Made by a program: the position numbers and the translations under genes. Below are positions 17,583 to 27,700 of a stretch of DNA of 64,000 nt, in pieces (position 1 is the stretch's first letter; each line of letters starts with the position of its first letter). This stretch comes from Maricaulis sp034670125. Its GTDB lineage: Bacteria > Pseudomonadota > Alphaproteobacteria > Caulobacterales > Maricaulaceae. The notes under the pieces are model-generated. The model was not told where the DNA came from. It did not search any database and worked only from the letters and a program-made list of their open reading frames with translations. Location of the stretch: contig NZ_JAXMOC010000001.1 of the NCBI RefSeq assembly GCF_034670125.1, positions 124,001 to 188,000 on the forward strand, in the 5' to 3' direction.

Positions 17583-17781
17583 GTCTAGCCGAATGCGGAA
17601 GATTGCGAATGAGGCGCGTTGACGCGGGTCGGCACGTCAATGCTTGGCGTTGCCGGAATGAACCTGCAGACGACTCTCGCCATACCCGGCAAGGCTCGCA
17701 GCCGGCCCCGGGGAGTTCATCCCGGCATCGACCGGGAGCCCTGGCGGATGGGAATATGGCCCGATACCGCCCGACAAGCCG

Positions 17782-19758
17782 TCAAGGCGCACCGAGCTGG
17801 CGCTCCAACTCGGAAAGCCGGGCGTCCTGCAGGTTCTGGAGCAGGCCGGTCGCGTGGAACAGAAGCCTTTGCCACAGGCTCTCGCTGCGGAACTCAAGCC
17901 GCACATGCCCGGTCAGACTGAACATGTCGGCAGCGGACAGTGGCGCCCGCACCTGAAGGATATACAGTCTCTGCCCGCTCTGCTCGTCGATGCTGACACG
18001 TTCCTGAAGGACCAGACTGTTTGCGTCCAGCTGGTAATAGCGACCATCAACCCTCAACTCGGCCGAGCGAACGCCCTCACGGTAGTAGTGGACAAATCGT
18101 TCAGGAAACCGGCCGGACACAACCGAAGAACCCTGATCCGGATAGAGTGCACCAATGGCCGCGCCGGTCACCAGTTGGGCACCGGGCTGCCGGTCGGTCA
18201 GAGGCACGAAGACCCCTCTTGCCCCTGCGGTGAGGGCTTCGCCCTGCAGTCGCGTTTCCAGGCGGTCGACCTGGTTTTGAAGCGAGCCGAGGCGTTGCCG
18301 GGCAGTTGCCGCCCGGAGCGGTTCGCCATCGCGTTCGGCATCCAGCGCTTGCAGCGCAATGGCTTGCTCGGCCTGCCGTTCAGCCAGCTGCTCCCGCAAC
18401 ACCCGGAAATCGAGCTCGGCCAGGATCGTGCCCTCGGCAACCGGTCCATACCCGACCAGGCCGCCAAGCCGACCGGTTTCAGGAACGGTCACCGCGTAGT
18501 GACCGGCCGCATCGATCGTTACATCAATGTCTTGGCGGACGGGGACCCGTACCAGAACCAGACTGAGTCCCAAAACCACGAGCAAGCCCAGGCGAACGCC
18601 CCAAAGCGCCTTGCCGTCCGGGTTGCCCGCCCCTGATGGACCGGCAGGCGACCGCGCGAGCGGTGACAGGAACATGGCAACCAGCCCCCAGACCACCATG
18701 ACCGCTCCAACGCCCATATATCGCGGCAGAAGGCTGTAGGCGATAAAACCGATGATGTAGATCCGGTAGACAAAGCTCAGGGCCGCATAGGCCAGGATGG
18801 CGACGTCACGCAGCCCGGCCGGGGTCGTCCCACGCCGGCCGAACGTGCCCAGCCAGATCTGGAAACCCTTGAATGCGCGGCCACCATCCTGGGAGAGATT
18901 GCGGTATCTCACGAGGTCGATCAGCGCGAAATACCCATCCAGCTTGACCAGCGGGTTGGCGTTGAACAGCACCGAATTCAAGGTGAGATAGACGAACAGA
19001 TTGCCCAGCAGCGAGCGCAGGAAATCACCCGTTGTGAAATGCCAGGCGATGAAAATGACCACGCCCAGCAACAGGTCGGTGAAAAGCCCGGCCAGGCTAA
19101 TAACCACCCGCTGCAACCGATTGGCTGACACATCGGCATCGGAGCAATCGACAAAGGGGATTGGAAACAGGGCGATGAACAAAACGCCCGCCTGCGCGAC
19201 GCGGGTTCCGAATCGGGTCGCCGCGAGCACATGGCCCAGCTCGTGGAATATCTTGAGCAAGGGCGCCGCGATGCCGAATGTGAGCAGGGCCTCCGGTGAA
19301 AAAATGCCCTGGAACGCCCCGATTATGGCCCAGTCGCTCTGAATGCCGAGCCAGACCGCTGCCAGCAGGAGCACCGCCATGAGCCAAAGATAGACCGGGC
19401 CGACAAGCAGCCCTGCCATCCCGGTCAGATAACGCTGCCATGGCGCTACACTAAACAGCGACAGCCGGATGAACAGCGGGTTGAATGTCGCCGCGCCGGC
19501 CCGTTGGCTCTGACGAAGATACTGCACGGAATGCAACAGGCTTGCGATACTGGCCCGATCCGATCCGGACTGCGCCTCGCCCTGATCTGCCGCCGGACCG
19601 CCCCCGTGCCTGAGGCGAAGCATTGCCCGCACGACCTCGCGCGGGACGACCAGGATCGAGCCGGTTGCCAGATCGCGAGCCATCACGCCCCGCTCTGGCT
19701 GGTCCAGCGGGCCGTCCAGCTCGATCTGGTTCAGATTCGCCAGTTCAGGAGTGTCCAT
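17782..19758 (-). CDS. M50 (site-2 protease-like) peptidase fused to a HlyD-like adaptor
   Basis: The 658-residue membrane protein joins two modules. Residues about 110-390 hold several membrane spans with the zinc motif HELGH at 172-176 and the second M50 motif NPLVKLDGYF near 268-277, whose Asp is the third ligand. After a further span (about 395-410), the C-terminal 240 residues form a HlyD/biotin-lipoyl-like adaptor with a coiled-coil stretch (LREQLAERQAEQAIALQALDAE). Such proteins occur beside RTX-like exported proteins. The start overlaps the upstream adaptor gene by 28 bases and has AGGA seven bases before the ATG. It could cut, or only hold, an exported substrate at the inner membrane; the activity is inferred from intact metal ligands. 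Confidence 0.85.
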   Translation of the reverse strand: MDTPELANLNQIELDGPLDQPERGVMARDLATGSILVVPREVVRAMLRLRHGGGPAADQGEAQSGSDRASIASLLHSVQYLRQSQRAGAATFNPLFIRLSLFSVAPWQRYLTGMAGLLVGPVYLWLMAVLLLAAVWLGIQSDWAIIGAFQGIFSPEALLTFGIAAPLLKIFHELGHVLAATRFGTRVAQAGVLFIALFPIPFVDCSDADVSANRLQRVVISLAGLFTDLLLGVVIFIAWHFTTGDFLRSLLGNLFVYLTLNSVLFNANPLVKLDGYFALIDLVRYRNLSQDGGRAFKGFQIWLGTFGRRGTTPAGLRDVAILAYAALSFVYRIYIIGFIAYSLLPRYMGVGAVMVVWGLVAMFLSPLARSPAGPSGAGNPDGKALWGVRLGLLVVLGLSLVLVRVPVRQDIDVTIDAAGHYAVTVPETGRLGGLVGYGPVAEGTILAELDFRVLREQLAERQAEQAIALQALDAERDGEPLRAATARQRLGSLQNQVDRLETRLQGEALTAGARGVFVPLTDRQPGAQLVTGAAIGALYPDQGSSVVSGRFPERFVHYYREGVRSAELRVDGRYYQLDANSLVLQERVSIDEQSGQRLYILQVRAPLSAADMFSLTGHVRLEFRSESLWQRLLFHATGLLQNLQDARLSELERQLGAP

Positions 19759-21356
19759 GCTTTCATCCTGACGAATTCAATGACATGCCGCGACCAAACC
19801 AGGATGCGGAGGCTCCGCCCGGTATCTATCCGGGCGAATCCGGACAGGCCCGGCACCAGCTCGCCCTCACCTTCGGTCTCGATCAGGGCCGACGCCACGA
19901 GAACGGGCTGGCCAGCTGGCCCCTCGGCGCTCGCGTCCGGGGCGGGCGGGGTAAGCATCGTTATGGAATAGGCCCGGTCGAGCTGACCCCGCAAACTCAG
20001 TTCGCCGGTCTGACCTGTCTCAACAAAGCCCGCATCGGACGGCGACAGGGTGAGCTCGAAACTATAAGTCTGGCCGGTCTGGATGCGTGCGATTTCCGTT
20101 CCCGCCGGCAAGAAACGACCGCGCTCTCCAGCTGTGAGTGCCGCCACGACGCGTCCGCCCTGTCCCGCCACCGGGTTGAGCAATTCCATGCGGGTCTCAA
20201 TCTGTTGCAGACGGGTTTGTTGGAGGGCGATGCGAGACCGGGCCTGCACATAGACCCCGTAATTGTCCTCGGCGAGCGCCGCGTTGGCGGCCGCTTCCTC
20301 AACAGAGAGCTGGTAGAGTGCTGACGCTCGCGCGTCAGCCTGGTCTGGCGCCGACAGGGTCGCGATCGGAGCCCCGGTATCCAGCGCCTGCCCCACCTCA
20401 ACCGCCATGTCGTCCAGATAGGCGGGAAAATGCACGGAAACAATCTGCACGTCCCGCGGCCGCGTGAAGCCCGAGGCCGTTACCGTCCGGTCGGTCGGCA
20501 GGAGCAGGAAGATGGCGAAAGCCGCGACCGCTGCCATCCAGCCACGCCGCATCATGACGCGGCGACGCGACCAGTCTCGCTGGGTAGGATGTCGCAGCTC
20601 CAGCATGGTGCGCGCAGCGGCGCAATGCGGCTCGGGATCCCCGTCCCGCGGATCAAACAGCAGGAAACCGAACCCCCCTTCCTCCAGCGGTGGCAGAGAC
20701 AGGTGGCAGGCCGTCGCGCCGAGTTTATCCAGGAGGAGAATGGTGTCTTCCCGCAGCAGGTCGTCCTCGCCCAGATCCTGGACGCTGATATGGCGCGACA
20801 CCGCCTCGTCGGACCGCCAGCGGCGCAAGAGGTCAGCGATGGTATCCCGGCTGGACTCCATCTCTATCGACGACAGGGTCAGCGCTGCTTGCTGGCCCGG
20901 GCGACAGATGATGATGGCCGCCTTGCCGGCCCACCCCGAATTGGTCAGGACATCGCAGGCAATCGCCAGCAACCGCTGACGGGACAGCCGTGCCGGCGCT
21001 CGCCCGAGCGCAGCAGCGAGTTCAAGCGCGAGCGGCGGCGAACCTGTTGCCGAATCCCGGCGAGCCGGGCCGTCGACCGCAGATGCGGCTCCCACCAGCG
21101 CGGCAAGATGCTGGGCGGTCGCCTGGAGCTTGGTCGCCGGTGGCACCGCATCCAGCACAAACCCGACCATCGCCTGGCCCGATTCCGGGACCAGAATGAC
21201 AAGCCGGTCGCCGAGTTGTCGAACAGCTGTTCGGCCACGCGGCAAATCCGGGACGTCCAGCGACGTTATCCCATCCGGCAAGGTCCCGAATACCGGCTCC
21301 GGTGCAAGCGTCCCGCCCGGCCTTGATCGGAATATGCAGGACAGCGTCTCGAGCAT
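19731..21356 (-). CDS. HlyD-family membrane adaptor with a large N-terminal cytoplasmic domain
   Basis: The protein has 541 residues. The first 270 or so form a cytoplasmic domain of GAF-like appearance (weak assignment). A single membrane span near residues 275-290 (GWMAAVAAFAIFLLLP) is followed by a HlyD-type adaptor: a lipoyl half (VSVHFPAYLDDMAVEVGQALDTGAPIATLSAPD), a coiled coil (residues about 345-395) and a second lipoyl and beta-barrel part (GRFLPAGTEIARIQTGQ). It starts seven bases after the DUF3467 gene. It is probably the inner-membrane part of the export complex for the giant RTX protein. Confidence 0.82.
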   Translation of the reverse strand: MLETLSCIFRSRPGGTLAPEPVFGTLPDGITSLDVPDLPRGRTAVRQLGDRLVILVPESGQAMVGFVLDAVPPATKLQATAQHLAALVGAASAVDGPARRDSATGSPPLALELAAALGRAPARLSRQRLLAIACDVLTNSGWAGKAAIIICRPGQQAALTLSSIEMESSRDTIADLLRRWRSDEAVSRHISVQDLGEDDLLREDTILLLDKLGATACHLSLPPLEEGGFGFLLFDPRDGDPEPHCAAARTMLELRHPTQRDWSRRRVMMRRGWMAAVAAFAIFLLLPTDRTVTASGFTRPRDVQIVSVHFPAYLDDMAVEVGQALDTGAPIATLSAPDQADARASALYQLSVEEAAANAALAEDNYGVYVQARSRIALQQTRLQQIETRMELLNPVAGQGGRVVAALTAGERGRFLPAGTEIARIQTGQTYSFELTLSPSDAGFVETGQTGELSLRGQLDRAYSITMLTPPAPDASAEGPAGQPVLVASALIETEGEGELVPGLSGFARIDTGRSLRILVWSRHVIEFVRMKAWTLLNWRI

Positions 21357-21363
21357 GGCTCGA

Positions 21364-21666
21364 TCAGGACCCGATCTTGCCGAACTGGTCTTCGTAGGCT
21401 TTCACGGACTGGTTGAGGATGACCGCGAGGCGCTTGGCCGCGAACGGACTCATCACAATGCGGTGCGCGAGATCGACATCCACATTCTTGGTTTCCTTGA
21501 GATCGCCCCGCCAATGCTGATGGGTGCCGAACAGGAGAAAGAACTCCTCCCGGTTGGCCGTCGCCGTTCCGATATTGGCGTAGTGGCTCTCCATCTTGTC
21601 ATCATGCCAGTTGACCTGGATGCCACCGACCTCGCTCGGGGTGCCTGATGCTTTCTTGTCCGTCAT
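21364..21666 (-). CDS. DUF3467 domain protein
   Basis: This 100-residue protein matches DUF3467 closely by eye: WHDDKMESHYANIGTATANREEFFLLFGTHQHW, then DLAHRIVMSPFAAKRLAVILNQSVKAYEDQFG. The function of the family is unknown. It is soluble, without signal or membrane segment. An AAGGAAAC ribosome site precedes the ATG. It lies 41 bases after the giant RTX gene and seven before the HlyD-like gene, so it is probably part of, or a chaperone for, this export system. That role is inference from position. Confidence 0.9.
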   Translation of the reverse strand: MTDKKASGTPSEVGGIQVNWHDDKMESHYANIGTATANREEFFLLFGTHQHWRGDLKETKNVDVDLAHRIVMSPFAAKRLAVILNQSVKAYEDQFGKIGS

Positions 21667-21707
21667 TTCTGTTTCCTTTGACCCAATAGCCTGGTGCGGG
21701 GATGCCC

Positions 21708-24700
21708 CTATTCAGCGGCCACCATCAGGGGCGGGTCTGAATGATAGGGCGGGCTTGCCGCGGATTGGCCCAGCTGAAGCCGGTCCTCGATAATCATCAT
21801 CACACGCTCGAGCAGCAACGCCCGGGTCACGCCGTCAACCAGTGACGACTGTGACATGAAGGCTTCGAGATCGGCGGCAATGGCGGCCCGCAATGCTTCA
21901 CCGTCCAGCCCCATCGCCATGAGCTGGGCGATGGCGGACATCAACATGTCACCCATCATGTAGTCCATCAGCATGTCCAGCTGGGACGCAGGAACGCCCG
22001 GCAATGCGAAACGGTCAGCGGATGTGTCCGGAAGGCCTGCCAGTCCCGTGTCCGACCGGCTGCGCTCCGACCCGTCCGCGGGCTGGTCGAGGCTAAGCCC
22101 GATCGACGACGCCGACTGGGCTTTCGAGACGATATCGATCGCGCCCGGGCCAGCAAAGTTGACGGTGACCAGCTGCCAGTGAGGTGTCGCCTGATTGAAC
22201 AGGTCGCTATCCCAATGTGTCGTGAAATATCCGGCGAAACCGTCGGAGAACAGCGCGTCCTCCTCCGTGTTCCCGAAGAACAGGTCAGGACCAAGATTGC
22301 CGATCATGACGTCGAACCCGGCCTCGCCGCGAAGCAGGTCATAGCCTCCCGTCTCATAGGCAAAATTCGTATCGATCCAGAGCTCACCGCCCAGCCCTGT
22401 TCCGTCCGCTGAATAGGCGCGAACAATGATGGCCGTGTCACCAATCAGGAAATCCTGGCCGTCCCCACCAAACAGCTCGTCATCACCGAAGCCACCAATC
22501 AGGTAATCGGTACCCGTATCGCCGCGCAGCACGTCATCCCCGTCAACCTGCGGCGTCACGCTTTCCAGTCCAACCAGCCGGTCGAGAGCCGACTGCCCGG
22601 TGAAGGCACGCTTGACCGAAAGGAAATCGAGATCGGCATTGTCGCCGGCCAGCAGGTCATCATCCAAGCCGCCATCGATGCTGTCATCGCCGGTCTGGCC
22701 GATCAGGACATTGTCGCCAGTGGTTCCGGCAGCGGTCAGCATATCGTTCCCGCCCGAGGTGTGGTTCGAGGTGTCGAGGGTGAGAATGTCCCAACCGTGA
22801 GAGTGTGTGACCGCCGCATCATCCCCGGCCGCGACGTCATCGCCGTTCCCCACAAAGACCGTATCGTCGCCCTGGCCTGCGATGATGATCGCATTGCCGG
22901 CTCCGGTCGTTATCCGGTCATCTCCACCGAGCAGCGACGCGTCCGAGCGCAGGTAACCCAGGCTTTGATCGGTTGAGGACAGATAGCTGCCACGATCGCC
23001 GAGAATCTGGTTGAAACCGTCGCCAGCTTCGATGAGGTCGCCCTGCTCACCACCGATGATGATGTTGTCACCGTCCGCCGCGACGATGTGATCCTGGCCC
23101 GATGCCGCCGCCATGTCGGTCGAGACCATCTCGTACAGAATGATGGATTCATCGGCGTTGAACAGGGTCCGCATAACCCCGTCATCTGCCAGCACATGGT
23201 TCAGGCCGGCGGACAGGGTTGCCGCGTCATCGCCACCGCCCAGAGCCAGCATGTTGGTGCCGCCAGCCACCACAACGCGGTCATCACCATCGCGCGTATC
23301 GGCATGTGTCCGCGCGGTTTCCACCAGCGCGTCGAACAGGAACCAGGCCTGTCTGGCCTGCGCCAGGATGGCGTCGGATGGTGACGCACCCGGATCGGCA
23401 TAAAGGGCCAGAGCCTGCAGCGCACTGTCGCGCAGCACCATCTCGCCACTATCACCGATAAGGGTCAGGCCGCCGACGTCACTGAATACGGTGTCATCGC
23501 CAAGTCCCCCGAACGCCAGATCATTCTGATCCACTGGCGCTGGCTCTACACCGCTCAGGTTTTCGCCCATGATCAAGGTGTCATCGCCATCGGTATCAAG
23601 CGCGTGACCGGTCAGGACACCATCGGCAAAATCCAGACTGCCATTGTCGCCAAAAAGCATGTCCACGCCCAGGCCGGTATTGAGAACATCATCAGCCTCG
23701 CCGCCGACCAGGCGATCATTGCCGCGGCCGGTTGTCAGCGTGTCATTACCGCCCAGTGCGCTGCTGATGGAAACAATGCTGTCGATGGCAGACCGGATGT
23801 CAGCCCCGTCGATACTCCCGAAATCGCCGACCAGAACATTGTCGCCCGACGGCGCACGCAGGATGTCAGACCCTCCGCCGCCCAACAGGATATCGTCCAT
23901 GGCGCCGCCATCCAGATTGTCGGCACCCTGATTGGCACTGTCCTCGTATAGGCTTGCAAACCGCTGGGCGACCATGTTGCCCGTGAGAAGGACACTGGCG
24001 AAATCACCTGAAATCAGGTCGCGACCGCCCGAACCGGTGATGGTGTCGGCACCGCCGCCACCCAGCAGGATGTCATCACCGGACCCGCCGCGGATCAGGT
24101 CATTGCCATCGGCCAGGTCCCGGACGCCGATGTCCAGTTGTCCGGGCAAGGTCATTCCGATCCGGATGTCACGGATATCGATCTGCGCGCCGTCCAGCGT
24201 CGCCGCGATTGTGCCGCCGGCAATGACATCCTGGCCGAGACCCCCGGCCAGCTCGTCGTCACCACCATTCCCCTCGATCAGATCGTCGCCGCCCTGCCCG
24301 TAAAGCCGATCATCACCGGACCCGCCGATCAGGATGTCATCGCCGTCCTTGCTGGCCAGCGCGTCAATCTCCGAAGCCGTTCCCGAGGTGCCGGCCTCGC
24401 CCGCAGCGCGGCCCCAGCCCCAGACTTCGACATCGGCGCCGTTCACCTTGATGGTATCGGAGCCGGCTCCGCCTTCGATCCATACGGTCGTGCCGCCGAT
24501 TTCAATATTGTCGTCTCCGGCCCCGGACAGCACGGTGACCTGGCCAGCGCCATCCAGATCACCGCGGATCAGATCATCCCCCTTGCCGGTGAGCAGGATG
24601 TGGTTGCCGGAGCCAACCGTGATGCTTTCCGCATCCCGATGAGCCTTCAACTGGGAGATTTCCGTGTAGTTTTCCAGCAAGGTCGCGAGATTGACGAGCG

Positions 24701-27700
24701 CGCTGGCACCAACATTGTAGTACCCGTCCGCCGTCGGATCCGCGGTATCATCGGCAAGCAGCCCGAGCAGTTCGCGAACCCGTTCGGGCGTCACATCGCC
24801 ACCGGCAAACTCGGTCAGGAATACGTCCCGCATGCCATAGTCATTGCCTGAGAAGACAATGACATTTCCGCCCGGGATGTTGATGGTGTCAGCACCACCC
24901 TCGGCGAAGATGATGTAGGTTCCTTGCGCGTCAGCCGGGGCGGTTATGACATCATCGCCAGCGCCCGAGAACACAACATTCACCCCGCCCACTGGCAGGG
25001 TGATGACGTCCTCGCCAGCGCCGGAATAGGTCAGGGTCACCCGGTCACTCGCGGCATCGGCAAAATTCGACATGTCGATGACATTGTCACCCTCGCCCGC
25101 CGGAATGATCACCGCGGTCGCGTCGCTGTCGATTTCGCCGTCCAGCGTACCTTCATCCGTGGTCAGGGACACCGCAAACCCGTTGGCGGCAGTCCCCATG
25201 ACAACCACATCATTGCCATCCTCGACCATATCGGAGTTCGAACCCATGATCCGGGCGCCGATATTGAGGACCTGTGTTCCCACCTCGGCGCTGCCACCGA
25301 GACCCAGCAGATTGGCCAAGCCCTCGAGCGACAGGATGCCGGCGCGCGTCCCGTCGAGGCCGGCGACCAGGCTGGGTTCCGGATCGTACAGTTCGAGCTC
25401 GATCGGGGGCAGTTCATGCTCGAACAGCGTCGTTGTCACACCCAGGGCGGTGACCTCGGCAGAGACACCGAACTCCATGATCCCCTCCAGCAGATAGGCG
25501 ATCTGCTGGTGCGGCGTGATGGCGCCGTTCTCGACCATGAAAAGAATGGCGTCGAGCAACTCGGACAGCCTCACCTTGCCGTCATCATTCGGGTCGGTGA
25601 TGTTGAACGCCAGGTCGACCAGACCGGAGCCGCCCAAGGTTGCCACGGTGGCGTTGGCAAACATCGAAATGTCCAGATCGATGTCGACGAGGGAGCCTTC
25701 GCCCGCCTCGATGAAGACGCCGTCGAACAGCCGGAACGGGTCGAGGGAATTGAGGAAGTTTTCGATCCCGCTCATGTCATAGCCGACTTCGAACATGGTG
25801 ATGCCATGGCCGGATATGCGGTTGGAGATCAGCGGCCCGATCTCGAGATCGTCGAGGGCGTCCGTGACGATTGCAGGAAGGTCAAGGGAGTCGATCAATA
25901 CCTGGGTAAAGTCGAGGTCGGCTGAATCGATGTTAAACCATGTGTAACGGGCCCGCACGAGCTCGACACCGCTGAAATCCCCGAGCAAGAGAGACAGGGC
26001 GGCAAACGGATCCTGAAGCAGCGGGATATCCACCGAGAAGCCGTCATCCGGATTGCCAAATGTTCCAAAGCCCGATGATCCGTCGTCGGTAAGAAGCCCG
26101 GTCGGATCAATGGTCGTCAGATCGATGTCCGCCGCACTGGTTTCGCCGCTGACGAGCCCGTCCGAGAACGGGGTGAAGTCAAAGCTGCCGAACTGGACCA
26201 TGCCGCCGCTGTCGGCAATATCGACCACGAACTGGGCGATCGAATTGGCAATCTCGGCGATGTTGTCGCCCAGCTTGATGATCGGGAACCACAACGCGAT
26301 GAGATCAACCGCCAGGTCCTTCAGCAATCCGATCGGGTCCTGGAAAATGACATCGATCACTTCCAGCAACGGCCCGACAACCGACATGATGGGGTCGACC
26401 AGCGGACGGATCAGCGCATCATAGAGCTGACTGGCATCGACTCGCACATTGTTGATACCCAGGGCGTCGACCGACAACCCATCTGCCAGGCTGAATGTGG
26501 CGTCCAGCACAAGCTCGGCCGCGACGTTTGGCAGGATCGGGTTGCCCCCGATCTCGAGGGCATCGCCGGAAAACGGGTCGAGAATGTTGCCGACAACGCC
26601 AATATTGACATTGATGTTGGCGCCAAAATCAAACGCAACCAGTTCCCCGTAATCCAGGGCGTCGAGATAGACGATGCGCTCATAGGAGAGTTCGTTCCCG
26701 AACCCGTCCAACGGCGTGATGCTGGAAAAGTCACGACTGATTTCCTCGCCCGACTCGCCGAAGAGATCGGCTTCCAGGAAGGCTGTCAGGCGCGCTGTGC
26801 CGCCATCCGTCGAGGCATCGGAAATGATGATGCCGTCATCGTCGAGCGTGACCGCCTGTGCGGACAGTCCCAGAAGGTTCAACACGCTCATCGAGCCGCT
26901 GAAAGACCCGGCATCGACAAGGAAGTCGATCGAGACTTCGGCATCATCCGTATCATTGAGCAGGAAGAAGCCGTCGATATCCATGCCGAAGCCGATATTC
27001 ACGGTGTAGCTGAGCTCGAGAAGGATCTCGGAGCCCTCTTCCACTTCGATGTTCAGCCCCGGGATACCGAAGTCGAAATCGATATCCAGCATTTCACTGA
27101 ACAGTTTGCCGGAAAAATTGATCGCCCCGTAGATGAACGACTCCGAAGTCGATCCGGACGTATCGAGGAAGGCGTGAAGATACTCGACATCATCGGTCCC
27201 GAAGACATCGTTCAGCGCCTCATTCACGAATCCGTTGATCAGGTCGAGCGTGGACGGCAAGGAACCGTCCGGTTGCGGGGTTTCGGCATACGCAAGAGCC
27301 GGCAGGATGACGCTGTTCATGACGTCATCAAAGAAGGTGAGCCCTGTTCCCAGCGCATCACCGATGATCGGCAAATCAATATCGGCCAGGAAATCCTCGA
27401 AGAATGCGTCGATTTCCTGGAAAATGTCGTAAATCCCCTCAAGCAGGGGCGCGGGATCGTTCAGCAATGCCAGGGCATTGAAATCTGCGAGACCATTGAT
27501 GATATGGCTGTCGCCAACGGATTCCCCGGCGAGGTATGACAGGTCGACCTGAGCGGCCATGTCCGCTTCCATACCGTCCATCAAAGAAGCCGCAATCGGC
27601 CTGAAGGCGTGGCCGGCCCCGTCCGGTCCGGCCGACTGGTCCTCACGGCTCACCTCTGCCCGGGCCAAGCCCGCGACTGCTGCCATCAACGCTGCGTTTT

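Noticed and set aside
17603..17956. Plus-strand frames between nnrS and the M50-HlyD gene
   Set aside because: Most of their length is antisense to the M50-HlyD gene, and they show no domain or ribosome site.
22440..25000. Many short repeats that could suggest a CRISPR array or satellite
   Set aside because: They are in-frame codons for GGxGxDxLx calcium-binding repeats in the giant RTX gene; no constant repeat and spacer lengths.
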